Source: Pseudomonadota bacterium (GTDB lineage Bacteria > Pseudomonadota > Alphaproteobacteria > Reyranellales > Reyranellaceae). From it: a stretch of 64,000 nucleotides of DNA. The DNA lies in assembly GCA_018242505.1 (NCBI GenBank), contig JAFEBU010000017.1:1-64000 (forward strand), given 5' to 3'. The notes under the pieces were generated by a model. The model saw nothing but the letters and a program-made list of their open reading frames with translations, was not told the DNA's origin and did no database searches. Below are positions 36,738 through 45,264 of the stretch, in pieces. Both the position numbers and the translations under genes were made by a program. Position 1 is the stretch's first letter. Every line of letters begins with the position of its first letter.

Positions 36738-36849
36738 CGGCCCGAGGGTCCTCCCTGATCTTCGTTATGGAAAGAGCGTACTCGCCGGCTTCCCGCCGAC
36801 AATGCGAAAAACTGGACTTTCCGCCGGCCGGAATGCGAGGATCGCCGCC

Positions 36850-37668
36850 ATGGGAAGCGCCGGAGATCAGTTGCGCGGCCTTGCACGCGGTCTCGAGGTC
36901 CTGCGCATCATCCATGGCGAGGCAAGACCACAGTCGCTGCACGATCTCCATCTCAAGTCTGGTATCTCGAAGCCAAGCCTGCTGCGCATCCTCGCGACGC
37001 TGGAAGCGCATCACATGGTCCATCGCGGGATCGACGATCATCGCTATCGTCGTGGCGTCAGCCTCGACGAGATCCGTTCGGCGAGCGCGCGGCATGAACG
37101 CCTGATCGCGGTCGCGGCGCCGGTGCTCGATCGCCTGTGCGCGCGCGTGAAATGGCCGACCGATCTTGCCGTGCGCGCCGGCGATTCGATCAAGCTCTGC
37201 GAGTCAACGCGCTCGCTGAGCCCGTTCCAGCTCGACCGCGCGCCGATCGGACAACGCATCAGCATGGCGTTTTCCGGCGCCGGCCGAGCCTACCTCGCCT
37301 TCGCTCCGGCCGGCGAGACGGCGAAGATCCTCGCCCGCCTCGAAGACGCCGAAGAAGAGCTCGTCCGGACCTTCGTGCGATCGGGCCGATTGCAGGCCGT
37401 TCTCGACGATGTGCGCCGCCTCGGTTACGGCGAGCGCGACCGGGCCTTGACCCGCCTGCGCGGCCTGAACGGAGGAGCCATCGACGGCACCTGGGGAATC
37501 TCGGTTCCCCTGCGCGGCCGCCGGCGCGTCCATGGCTGCATCAACCTGATCTGGGTCCACCGCGCCTGCAGCACGTCGACGATCGTGGACCGGCACCTCG
37601 ACCACCTGAAAGCCGCGGCGGCCGAAATCGTGGCCGCCATCGAATCCACCGATCTCCCGCGTCCCTGA
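36850..37668 (+). CDS. IclR-family transcriptional regulator
   Basis: A 272-residue regulator starting at ATG 36850 (GAGGA upstream; ATG 36802 is an alternative). The N-terminal winged helix-turn-helix is GLARGLEVLRIIHGEARPQSLHDLHLKSGISKPSLLRILATLEAHHMV. The C-terminal effector domain includes SFSGAGRAYLAF-like and WGISVPLRGRRRVHGCINLIW blocks. IclR proteins often activate or repress aromatic catabolism. Its divergence from the transporter operon suggests control of that operon and of itself. Confidence 0.9.
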   Translation: MGSAGDQLRGLARGLEVLRIIHGEARPQSLHDLHLKSGISKPSLLRILATLEAHHMVHRGIDDHRYRRGVSLDEIRSASARHERLIAVAAPVLDRLCARVKWPTDLAVRAGDSIKLCESTRSLSPFQLDRAPIGQRISMAFSGAGRAYLAFAPAGETAKILARLEDAEEELVRTFVRSGRLQAVLDDVRRLGYGERDRALTRLRGLNGGAIDGTWGISVPLRGRRRVHGCINLIWVHRACSTSTIVDRHLDHLKAAAAEIVAAIESTDLPRP

Positions 37669-37707
37669 CAGGCCCGGTTCGGCAATTGACCTTGGCGGCC
37701 GAGAAAT

Positions 37708-37719
37708 TTAACATGTTAA
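37708..37719. promoter_or_regulatory. 12-bp palindrome, probable MarR operator
   Basis: TTAACATGTTAA is a perfect 12-bp palindrome in an AT-rich patch, 33 bp before the Rieske oxygenase start. MarR/HpaR proteins bind AT-rich palindromes of this size, and a MarR gene follows the oxygenase gene. The assignment is inference. Confidence 0.5.
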
Positions 37720-37751
37720 TCATCGACTTCGCGGCTTGCAGGGAGAACAGC

Positions 37752-38954
37752 ATGGGCGGGTGTGATTCCGCTGCATCGATCGACACCGGGACAGCCTACG
37801 AAAGCAAGCCTCCAAGCTACATCGCCGCCCTCACCGAGGTCGGACGCGGCACGCCGATGGGCGAGCTGATGCGCCGCTACTGGCATCCCGTCGGGCTTGC
37901 CGCGCATGCCACGAGGACACCTCGCGAGGTGCGCGTCCTGGGCGAGGACCTGGTGCTGTTCCGCGACGGCCAAGGCCGGCCCGGCCTTGTCCAGGCGCGT
38001 TGCTGCCATCGCGGCACCACGCTCTACTACGGCAAGGTCGAGGAGCATGGCATCCGCTGCTGCTATCACGGCTGGCTGTTCGACGTCGAAGGCCATTGCC
38101 TGGAGCAGCCTTGCGAACCCGAAGGCGGCCGGATGCGAGACCGCGTCCGCCAGCCCTGGTATCCCGTGCAGGAACGCTACGGCCTGATCTTCGCCTACAT
38201 GGGGCCGCCGGCGAAGAAGCCGGTGTTGCCCCGCTACGAGTGCCTGGACGTGCTGGAGCCCGGCGAATTCGTGGACGCCGACGACACCAGCATCGGCAGC
38301 GGCGGCGACGCCATCGCGCCCTGCAACTGGCTGCAGCATTTCGAGAACGTGCTCGACACCTACCACGTGCCGATCCTGCACGGGAATTTCAGCGGCACGC
38401 AGTTCACCGAGGTCATGAACCAGATGCCCAGGGTGACATGGGACTACACCCAGCGCGGCGTGAAGGCCTTCTCGACGCGCACGCTCGACGACGGCCGCAT
38501 CATGCGGCGTACCACCGAGGTTGCCCTGCCCACCCTGCGCGTCGTGCCCAATCCCTATGTCGGCGGCTATGGACGGGTCGAGAGCCTCGGCTGGACGCTG
38601 CCGATCGACGACACCCATTACCGCATCTACACCGCCGGCCGCGTGCGCGAGAAAGGCGTGTTCCTGCCCAGGGGCGCCGGCGCGGCCACCAACCGCAAGC
38701 GCTGGAAGGACATGACGCCTGAGGAGCGGCGCGACTTTCCCGGCGACTGGGAGGCGCAGATCGGCCAGGGCGCCATCACCTTCCATTCGGACGAGCACCT
38801 CGCCACAAGCGATCGGGGCATTCTGCTGCTGCGGCGGATGCTGAACAGCCAGGTGAACGCGGTGCAAAAGGGCGAAGATCCGGTCGGCGTAAGCTTCGAT
38901 CCGGACGCGCCGCCGATCGTCTTCGAGGCCGGCAACTTCGTGGTCGATGCCTGA
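37752..38954 (+). CDS. Rieske non-heme iron oxygenase, large subunit (phthalate 4,5-dioxygenase-like)
   Basis: A 400-residue oxygenase, start ATG 37752 after GGGAGAACAGC. The Rieske centre is Cys84-x-His86 and Cys103-x2-His106 (QARCCHRGTT and IRCCYHGWLFD). The mononuclear iron site lies in NWLQHFENVLDTYHVPILHG, with Asp and two His. The N-terminus PMGELMRRYWHPVG matches the phthalate dioxygenase/vanillate demethylase group. No reductase gene is adjacent, so electrons must come from elsewhere. The substrate is likely an aromatic acid. Confidence 0.88.
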   Translation: MGGCDSAASIDTGTAYESKPPSYIAALTEVGRGTPMGELMRRYWHPVGLAAHATRTPREVRVLGEDLVLFRDGQGRPGLVQARCCHRGTTLYYGKVEEHGIRCCYHGWLFDVEGHCLEQPCEPEGGRMRDRVRQPWYPVQERYGLIFAYMGPPAKKPVLPRYECLDVLEPGEFVDADDTSIGSGGDAIAPCNWLQHFENVLDTYHVPILHGNFSGTQFTEVMNQMPRVTWDYTQRGVKAFSTRTLDDGRIMRRTTEVALPTLRVVPNPYVGGYGRVESLGWTLPIDDTHYRIYTAGRVREKGVFLPRGAGAATNRKRWKDMTPEERRDFPGDWEAQIGQGAITFHSDEHLATSDRGILLLRRMLNSQVNAVQKGEDPVGVSFDPDAPPIVFEAGNFVVDA

Positions 38955-38999
38955 GAGGCCCGTGCCCGAGAGACCCATGCCCGGGAGAGGGGGCGTGGC

Positions 39000-39518
39000 A
39001 TGACCGACCGCAAGCCCGTCGCCGACTTCCCGCGACCGCGCCTCAAGGACGACACGCGGTCGCTGCCGATCGCGCTCCTGCGCGCGCGCGAGGCGGTGAT
39101 GGCCTATTTCCGCCCGCACCACCGCAAGGGTGGCATCACCGAGCAGCAGTGGCGGGTCATCCGCGTGCTCTATCTCGAAGGGGAAATGGAGACCGGCAGG
39201 CTCGCCCAACGCGCCTGGCTTCTGGCGCCCAGCCTCTCGCGCATCGTGAAGGACCTCGAAGCCACGAAATACATCAGGCGCCGGCCCGGCGAGTCCGATT
39301 CACGGCAGAGCCTGGTGTCGCTCTCGCCCAAAGGCACAGCGATGGTGACGCGTGTCGCGCCTTTCCTCGACAGCATCCATCAGGACATCGCACGACGCTT
39401 CGGTCCCGACCGGATCGAGGAACTGCTGGCGCTGCTCGACCAGCTCGAGCGCGCTCTCGCGCCGGGGCCCGACGCGCGGCGCGCCATCAAGAAAGAAAAC
39501 GGGAGGGCAAGAAAGTGA
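39000..39518 (+). CDS. MarR-family regulator (HpaR-like)
   Basis: A 172-residue winged-helix repressor. The N-terminal block SLPIALLRAREAVMAYFRP and the core ITEQQWRVIRVLYLEGEMETGRLAQRAWLLAPSLSRIVKDLEATKYIRRRPGESDSR match HpaR, the repressor of homoprotocatechuate catabolism. It probably binds the palindrome at 37708-37719 and responds to an aromatic ligand. Its TGA overlaps the GTG start of the next gene. Confidence 0.88.
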   Translation: MTDRKPVADFPRPRLKDDTRSLPIALLRAREAVMAYFRPHHRKGGITEQQWRVIRVLYLEGEMETGRLAQRAWLLAPSLSRIVKDLEATKYIRRRPGESDSRQSLVSLSPKGTAMVTRVAPFLDSIHQDIARRFGPDRIEELLALLDQLERALAPGPDARRAIKKENGRARK

Positions 39519-40732
39519 CGATCGTGATCAGCAAGGCTGCGCTCGCGACAGCCGCCGTTCTGTCGCTGCTGGCAGCGCCGCCCGCCGTGGCCCAGACGCC
39601 GGCAGAGCCCGGAGTCACGGCCACCAGCATCAAGCTCGGCCAGACCGTGGCCTACAGCGGACCGGTCTCCGCCTACGGCACGCTCGGCCGCGCCTCGGCC
39701 GCCTACTTCGCGATGGTGAACGACAACGGTGGCGTCAACGGCCGCCGGATCGAACTCCTCTCGGCCGACGACGGGTTCAGCCCGCCCAAGACTGTCGAGC
39801 AGACGCGCAAGCTCGTGGAGGCCGACGGCGTCTTCGCCATCTTCTCGCCGCTTGGCACCGCGACCGGCCTCGCGGTGCGCAAGTATCTCAACGGGCGGCA
39901 TGTCCCGCAGCTCCTGGTGCAGAGCGGCATCGCCAAGTTCGACGACCCGAAGGAATATCCGTGGACCCTGCCCGGCCTGCCGAACTACGACACCGAGGTA
40001 AAGGCCTTCGCCAAGCACATTCTCGCGGCGCGGCCGCACGGCAAGGTGGGGATCCTCTACCAGAACGACGATTACGGTAAGGAGTACCTGGCCGGCCTGC
40101 GAGCCGGTCTCGGCGCGCGGGCGAAGGAGATGCTGGTGGCGGAGCAGAGCTTCGAGCTCAGCGATCCGACCGTCGATTCGCAGATCATCGCACTGCACGG
40201 AAGCGGCGCCGACGTGCTTGTGATCGCGGCCACCCAGAAGCAGGCGGTGCAAGCGCTGCGCAAGGCGGGCGATCTCGGCTGGCATCCAATGATGCTGGTC
40301 GCCTATCCCGCCGCCTCGATCGCGCGCACCTACATGCCGGCCGGCCTCGATGCGTCCAGGGGCGCCCTCTCTTCCTCGGTCTTCGTCGATCCTTCCGATC
40401 CCGAGCTGCAGAACGACCCCGACCTTCGGGCCTACAAGGCCTGGATGGAGAAGTACTATCCGTCCGGCAACAAGGACGACACCCTGCCGGTCGCGGCCTA
40501 CGTCGAGGGCCAGTTGATGGTCGAGATGCTGAAGCGCTGCGGCGTCGGCGTGACGCGCAAATGCGTGATGGACCAAGCCGCCCATCTCAAGGACGTGCGG
40601 GTGGCGATGCTGCGGCCGGGCGTCACCGTCGGCACGACGCCGGACAACTACAACCTCTTCAAGAAACTTCAGATGCTGACCTTCGACGGTCAGCGGATGG
40701 TGGCCACCGGCGCGCCCATCTCCGCGGAGTGA
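39515..40732 (+). CDS. Branched-chain amino-acid/aromatic type substrate-binding protein (Peripla_BP_6)
   Basis: A 405-residue periplasmic protein starting at GTG 39515, with GGGAGGG upstream and a GTGA overlap with the MarR stop. The signal peptide ends near PPAVAQ. Family signatures are IKLGQTVAYSGPVSAYGTLGRASAAYFAMVNDNGGVNGRRIELLSADDGFSP and KVGILYQNDDYGKEYLAGL. It would bind an amino acid or aromatic compound for a LivFGHM-type transporter, but no permease or ATPase is here. It may feed a transporter encoded elsewhere. Confidence 0.88.
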   Translation: MTIVISKAALATAAVLSLLAAPPAVAQTPAEPGVTATSIKLGQTVAYSGPVSAYGTLGRASAAYFAMVNDNGGVNGRRIELLSADDGFSPPKTVEQTRKLVEADGVFAIFSPLGTATGLAVRKYLNGRHVPQLLVQSGIAKFDDPKEYPWTLPGLPNYDTEVKAFAKHILAARPHGKVGILYQNDDYGKEYLAGLRAGLGARAKEMLVAEQSFELSDPTVDSQIIALHGSGADVLVIAATQKQAVQALRKAGDLGWHPMMLVAYPAASIARTYMPAGLDASRGALSSSVFVDPSDPELQNDPDLRAYKAWMEKYYPSGNKDDTLPVAAYVEGQLMVEMLKRCGVGVTRKCVMDQAAHLKDVRVAMLRPGVTVGTTPDNYNLFKKLQMLTFDGQRMVATGAPISAE

Positions 40733-40772
40733 CGATCGGAACGGTCATGGTCCCCTCTCGGCCAGATGAAAA

Positions 40773-40803
40773 CGGCGGCGGCCAAAAATCGTGGCCGCCG
40801 CCG
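40773..40803 (+). terminator. Strong hairpin after the Rieske/MarR/binding-protein genes
   Basis: CGGCGGCGGCCA (40773-40784) and TGGCCGCCGCCG (40792-40803) form a perfect 12-bp GC stem with a 7-nt loop, 41 bp after the stop codon. There is no immediate U-run, only a short TTTT further on, so termination may be partly Rho-dependent or the stem may protect the mRNA end. Confidence 0.6.
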
Positions 40804-40876
40804 AATTCAACGGATCTTTTGTGCCATGAGGGGCGCCAACCCGGCACCCGCGCCAGCATCAACTAACCAGCATCAA

Positions 40877-41104
40877 CTAATAGGAGCCACGGCGGGGAGT
40901 CGTCGCCGCACCGATGGCCGCACCGCCAAGGCCGCCCACAACGGCGCCGCCCAGCGGCGCGCCCATCGTCGAGCCGACCACGGCGCCCGTGCCGGCGCCG
41001 ATCGCGCCGCCGGTGAGCGCACGATCCGTCGGATTGTTGCCGCAACCCGCGAGCAACAGCCCAAAAGCGGCGAGCGCGGCGAAATGCGCGTGTCGGATGA
41101 TCAT
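40877..41104 (-). CDS. Glycine-zipper lipoprotein
   Basis: A 75-residue lipoprotein, start ATG 41104 behind GGAGG. The signal ALAAFGLLLAGC has its lipobox Cys near residue 20. The mature part is a glycine zipper (GGAIGAGTGAVVGSTMGAPLGGAVVGGLGGAAIGAA), the membrane-inserting motif of many small outer-membrane stress lipoproteins. Probably an envelope structural protein. It ends beside a short direct repeat, CAGCATCAACTAA, found twice near 40856-40880. Confidence 0.8.
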   Translation of the reverse strand: MIIRHAHFAALAAFGLLLAGCGNNPTDRALTGGAIGAGTGAVVGSTMGAPLGGAVVGGLGGAAIGAATTPRRGSY

Positions 41105-41195
41105 TGGGTCCTCCAGACGTTGTCGCTGCCTTAACGCAGAGGCCACGCAAGCGTTGCGTCGACACGCAAGCGCCTTCGTGGCGGCAATGTGGCCG

Positions 41196-41331
41196 CCGGA
41201 CATCGTCGTTGGACCGGACATCGTCGTTGGAAGAGCTAGCCTCGTTGGAGGAGCTAGCCCCGTCAGAAGAGCTAGCCTTGTTTACGTCACTCGCGGATAG
41301 CGTATGACATACGTCACTCGCGGATAACGTA
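41196..41331. repeat. Three different tandem repeats side by side
   Basis: First, an 18-bp unit CCGGACATCGTCGTTGGA is repeated exactly (41196-41213 and 41214-41231). Next come three 18-bp units of A(A/G)GAGCTAGCC type (41231, 41249 and 41267). Last, a 22-bp unit beginning TACGTCACTCGCGGATA is repeated after a 5-bp gap (41283-41304 and 41310-41331). No gene covers the region 41105-41356. Confidence 0.85.
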
Positions 41332-41356
41332 GGGCCGTGGCAGGCCGGTGTCGTGG

Positions 41357-42331
41357 CTAGGCCGCCGCGAGGTTGACGCCGAGCGATTGCAGGTTGGGCG
41401 AGATGCGGTCGCTCAACAGGCCGACCTTGCGCAGGTTGCGCACCAACCCGCCATGCAGGTCGCGGCGGAAGAACTTGCGGAAGGCGGTCTCGTCACCGCC
41501 CGCCGCGCGCTCGCGCCTGAGCTGCTTGATCTCCGAGATCTCGGCAAGATTGAAGCCCAGCTGCTCGTAAGCGGCGAGCGGGAAGATGCCGGTGAGCGTG
41601 CGGTTCAGCGCCCAAACCGCGAAATCCTCCATCTCGCGCCGCTCCGCCTCGCTCGCCTCCCGTACGATCTCGGGCAGCGACAGCATGGCGAAGCCCATGT
41701 GCCGCGCCTCGTCCTGCAGGATGCGCCGGCAGACCTGGCGCAGCACCTCGTCCTTCGACGATTCGGCGAGCATGCGGAACAGCGACACGGCGAAGGTCTC
41801 GGCAATGAGCTGCAGGCCGATGGTCTTGAGATGCCACGATGAGGTGGCGAGCAGCGTGTCGAAGATCTCCTTTACGTTGCCGCCCAGTGGATAGATGTCG
41901 CCGCCCAGCCTCAACTCGAGATAGCGCTGCAGCACCTCGTTGTGCCGCGCCTCGTCGGCGACCTGGCTCGACTGGAAGAGCTTGGCGTCCTGGCCGTGCA
42001 CGTGCTCGACGAGCTGGCTGCACAGCAGCATCGCCCCCTGCTCGCCCTGCACCAGCGTCGAGAGCCGCCAGCAGGTGACGCGCCGGTTGAGATCGACACG
42101 GTCGTTGGCCGAGAGCTTGTCCCAGAACCTGGTGCCGTGGATATCGACCAGATCGTCGGAGATCAGCCCACCGTCACCCTCGAGCTTGACCGCCCAGTCG
42201 ATGTCTTTCGCGGCGTTCCATTGATCGACCTTGGCCTGCTCGTAGAGCCGGCGCATGTCGGCATGATCGCTGTCGTAGTCGTGGCGGAAATACGCAGTGT
42301 TACGCGTCTCGACCTCGTGTCCAGTCGCCAT
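41357..42331 (-). CDS. Ferritin-like diiron protein (oxygenase-type)
   Basis: A 324-residue all-helical protein with two DEARH motifs, QVADEARHNEVLQRY near residue 125 and ILQDEARHMGFAML near 213, plus Glu in QGEQGAMLLCSQLVEH and in LIAETFAVSLF. Two Glu-x2-His pairs with two more Glu is the pattern of ferritin-like diiron oxygenases or desaturases (AurF and R2-like groups). The substrate is unknown. It is probably an oxygenase rather than an iron store because of its length. Confidence 0.75.
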   Translation of the reverse strand: MATGHEVETRNTAYFRHDYDSDHADMRRLYEQAKVDQWNAAKDIDWAVKLEGDGGLISDDLVDIHGTRFWDKLSANDRVDLNRRVTCWRLSTLVQGEQGAMLLCSQLVEHVHGQDAKLFQSSQVADEARHNEVLQRYLELRLGGDIYPLGGNVKEIFDTLLATSSWHLKTIGLQLIAETFAVSLFRMLAESSKDEVLRQVCRRILQDEARHMGFAMLSLPEIVREASEAERREMEDFAVWALNRTLTGIFPLAAYEQLGFNLAEISEIKQLRRERAAGGDETAFRKFFRRDLHGGLVRNLRKVGLLSDRISPNLQSLGVNLAAA

Positions 42332-42446
42332 GGTATTGCTCCGCAAGGAGATGACGGGAGGTACGCGTTTGCTCTCCTGTCCATATGCCACAAGCACCCG
42401 CGATCCGCTACCGCTCCATTCCCAGTCTGGCGCGCAATACCAGGGC

Positions 42447-42758
42447 CTAGCTGTCGCCGGGCTGCGGCCCGTCGTAGCCCTCGACGATCGCGACGTCGCC
42501 CATCGACTTGCCGTGTCGCAGCGCCTTCGCCTTGGCGTACTCCGGCGACCGGTAGCAGGCGACGGCATCGGCATAGCTCGGGAACTCGATCACGATCGCG
42601 CGCGACCGGGTCTTTCCCTCGACCGCCTCGGACGTGCCGCCGCGTACGACAAAGCGCGCGCCGAATTTGGCGAACGCCTTCGCATTCTCGGCGACATAGG
42701 CCTTGTAGCCTTCGGGATCCGTGACGTCGACGAACCCCATCCAATATCCTTTTGCCAT
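42447..42758 (-). CDS. DUF1330-family protein
   Basis: A 103-residue protein with the DUF1330 ferredoxin-like fold: GYWMGFVDVTDPEGYKAYVAENAKAFAKFGARFVVRGG followed by SRAIVIEFPSYADAVACYRSPEYAKAKALR. These small dimeric barrels are of unknown function. It stands between the diiron and MAPEG genes on the same strand. Confidence 0.88.
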   Translation of the reverse strand: MAKGYWMGFVDVTDPEGYKAYVAENAKAFAKFGARFVVRGGTSEAVEGKTRSRAIVIEFPSYADAVACYRSPEYAKAKALRHGKSMGDVAIVEGYDGPQPGDS

Positions 42759-42804
42759 CGATCCCTCACGATCTGTCGCACCAACCAACGACAATATGCG
42801 CCGG

Positions 42805-43203
42805 CTAGGCCGTCGCCGCGAGATAGATCATGCTGCCAAGCGCACCGAGCAGAAGCACCGTGGTGGCCGATGCCTGGATGAAGAAACCGGGTGCGCGCCT
42901 GGACGGATCGATCCGGTAGCCGATGAAATAGACGATGCGCCCGACGATCCAGATCGCACCCAGGATGGCCGCGATGAGGTCGCTCCAGTAGATCGCGGCG
43001 AGCCATAGCGAGGGCAGGAAGATCGGCAGCCATTCCAGCGTGTTCGCATGGGCGCGAATCGTTCGTTCGAGGAGCGGATCGCCGGTCATGGCCGGCGGAA
43101 AGATCCCGACCTTCCGGCGGGTGCGCGCCGTCTGGGCTGCCATCCAGAAATAGACGAGAACTGCCAGCGAAGTGACGATTCCGACAGGGATATGGGAGTG
43201 CAT
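42805..43203 (-). CDS. MAPEG-family membrane protein
   Basis: A 132-residue protein with four membrane helices. MAPEG signatures are RTIRAHANTLEWLPIFLPSLWLA in the second helix region and GRIVYFIGYRIDPSRRAPGF. The family includes microsomal glutathione S-transferase and eicosanoid enzymes; bacterial members are poorly characterised and may conjugate glutathione to lipophilic compounds. Confidence 0.88.
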   Translation of the reverse strand: MHSHIPVGIVTSLAVLVYFWMAAQTARTRRKVGIFPPAMTGDPLLERTIRAHANTLEWLPIFLPSLWLAAIYWSDLIAAILGAIWIVGRIVYFIGYRIDPSRRAPGFFIQASATTVLLLGALGSMIYLAATA

Positions 43204-43360
43204 GCGTCACCTGGGACCAAGGAAAACACCGCCGGCACGCTATCATCGGCTGGGGGGAGCGAAGAAGCGAGCCCCACGGCCAGCTTGGCGTCGGACGCAG
43301 GGATGCTAAGCTCGATCGGGGTGCTCGCGAGGGCTATCGGAAGGTCGAGGGGGAGCTCTG

Positions 43361-44050
43361 ATGAGGCTGGTTCTGTCGATCGCGGCGCTGGTGCTCGGCG
43401 CCGTGGGCGGGATCGCGCTGGTCCGGCACTGCGATACGTTGAGCTGGGCGGGATGCACCGAGCATCTGACGGCCGAGCGCGTCACCGCCTGCGCGGCCAT
43501 CGTGCTGGCGCTGCTCACCCTGCTGCTGGCCCATGCGAGCTGGCGCACGGCCGAGGCTGCCAAGCGGAGCGCCGCCGTGCTGCCGCAGCTCGAGCGCGCC
43601 TACCTGTTCGAGGCGGTCGAGATGAAGGAGACCTTCGGCGAGGCGGCCATGCGGGTCGAGCTCGGCGAGGCGCCCACCCTCACCTACGCCGTCACCCTCA
43701 CCAACTACGGCCGCACGCCCGCGATCGTGCGCCGTCTCTCCTGCGGCGCCGACCACCGCCCGCCGATGCCGGCCGAATCGGCCTACCCGCGCCTCGAGAT
43801 CGGGCACGAGCTGATCCTGCGACCGGGCGAGCGCCATACGGTCGAAGTGAGCGATCCGCAGCCCCTCGATGCCGGGCTGGTGGCCGAGGTGCATCGCGGC
43901 AATGTCTTTCCCAAGCTGTTCGGTCGCGTCGACTACGACGACATCTTCGGCGAGCCGCATGTCACGGCCTGGCACTGGGCCTATACCGGCAAGGACGAAG
44001 CCTTCGCGCCCTTCCCGTGGAAAGGACGGCGCGCGAACTATCGCAAGTAA
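43361..44050 (+). CDS. Membrane-anchored protein of unknown function
   Basis: A 229-residue protein with two hydrophobic segments near the N-terminus (LVLSIAALVLGAVGGIALV and VTACAAIVLALLTLLLAHASW), then a soluble beta-rich domain (LTYAVTLTNYGRTPAIVRRLSCG, LILRPGERHTVEVS) that looks immunoglobulin-like. Such layouts occur in many uncharacterised bacterial proteins. No motif was identified. Confidence 0.7.
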   Translation: MRLVLSIAALVLGAVGGIALVRHCDTLSWAGCTEHLTAERVTACAAIVLALLTLLLAHASWRTAEAAKRSAAVLPQLERAYLFEAVEMKETFGEAAMRVELGEAPTLTYAVTLTNYGRTPAIVRRLSCGADHRPPMPAESAYPRLEIGHELILRPGERHTVEVSDPQPLDAGLVAEVHRGNVFPKLFGRVDYDDIFGEPHVTAWHWAYTGKDEAFAPFPWKGRRANYRK

Positions 44051-44213
44051 GGCGCTCTCCGGCTGCTCGCTGAAGGCGCGCTCGCACTGCGTGGCGGTGA
44101 ACCCGGCAGCGACGTTGTTTCAATTGTTGCCGATGGATTGGATTGACCCACGATTGAGTGCACTCTCTACATATACAATCTCCGCATATACAATCGCTGC
44201 GCATATCTGGAAA

Positions 44214-45245
44214 ATGAGTGACGCCCTCCTTCACAATCCCCATGACATTCCGGTCAACAGCCGCGCGGCCGCCTGGCAGGGTTTTGTCATCCTGGTCTCG
44301 ATTGCGACCGTCCTGCCCTTCATCGTCGCGCCCCTCACCGAACAGGTGATACCGGAGGGAACGCCGGGCTTCCTCGTGTTCGCAACCATCAGTCTTCTTG
44401 GCGCCAATTTCCACGTCGCAACCACCGGTTGGTTCTACTTCGATCCCGAGATGCGCGCGCATTTCGTTGCGCGGCCGCTGAGATATGTCGTTGTCCCCTT
44501 GTTGCTCGTCGGCGGCATGGGCCTTGCGTTCGCAGTGATCGATCACGTTCTGCGGAGCTACATCATCGTCGCCCATACCGGCTGGCTGCTGTGGCACTAC
44601 CAAAAGCAGAATGTCGGGCTGTCGAGCTTCGTCGCCGCTGGAACGGACCGGATTCCCCTCTCGATCTGGGAGCGGCGGACTTTGATCCTGGCGGCGCTGC
44701 CAGGCATCCTGGGCGTGTACAGCATCTTGAAGATCATGCCCGCCGGATGGACGAACGAGACGGTGCAACAGCTTCATTGGCTCGGGCTTGCGACCTACGG
44801 GCTTGTGGCCGTCGCTTTCTGCATCACGATGGTCAGGACGGCAGCCCTCAGGACAAACCTGCTGCGCCTCGCGTTCTTCCTCTCCGGTACGCTGTTCTTC
44901 CTGCCGAGCTATCTCTTCTCCAACCCGATCGCCGCCAACAGCGGCTATGCGATCGCCCACGGCCTGCAATATCTCGTGTTCATGGGCGTGGTCAGCATAG
45001 ATCGCAAAAGGCTCGGACCGACACTCTTCAAGCTGCTCGTCATTGCGGTAGTTGGCTGCATCGCGCTCGATCAAGCCATGGCCGCTCCGGCTTGGTTGTC
45101 CGGCCGCTTCGGCATGGTCATTTACGGCATGTTCTTCGGCGCCGTGATGTCGCATTTCGTGCTCGATGCCGGCATCTGGCGCCTGCGCGAACCATTCCAA
45201 CGCAACTACATGCGTCGCAAGTTCGCCTTCGTCTTCGAGCGATGA
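44214..45245 (+). CDS. Multi-pass membrane protein of unknown function
   Basis: A 343-residue protein with about eight hydrophobic segments (for example GFVILVSIATVLPFIVAPL, YVVVPLLLVGGMGLAFAVI and LFKLLVIAVVGCIAL). His and aromatic residues recur in the helices: NFHVATTGWFYF, VAHTGWLLWHYQKQNVG and GLQYLVFMGV. The start is taken at 44214; ATG 44132 would add 27 residues. The upstream region is AT-rich, with a repeated CATATACAATC (44170-44180 and 44185-44195) that may be a regulator site. Confidence 0.7.
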   Translation: MSDALLHNPHDIPVNSRAAAWQGFVILVSIATVLPFIVAPLTEQVIPEGTPGFLVFATISLLGANFHVATTGWFYFDPEMRAHFVARPLRYVVVPLLLVGGMGLAFAVIDHVLRSYIIVAHTGWLLWHYQKQNVGLSSFVAAGTDRIPLSIWERRTLILAALPGILGVYSILKIMPAGWTNETVQQLHWLGLATYGLVAVAFCITMVRTAALRTNLLRLAFFLSGTLFFLPSYLFSNPIAANSGYAIAHGLQYLVFMGVVSIDRKRLGPTLFKLLVIAVVGCIALDQAMAAPAWLSGRFGMVIYGMFFGAVMSHFVLDAGIWRLREPFQRNYMRRKFAFVFER

Positions 45246-45264
45246 CTATTTCCGATAGCGCACG

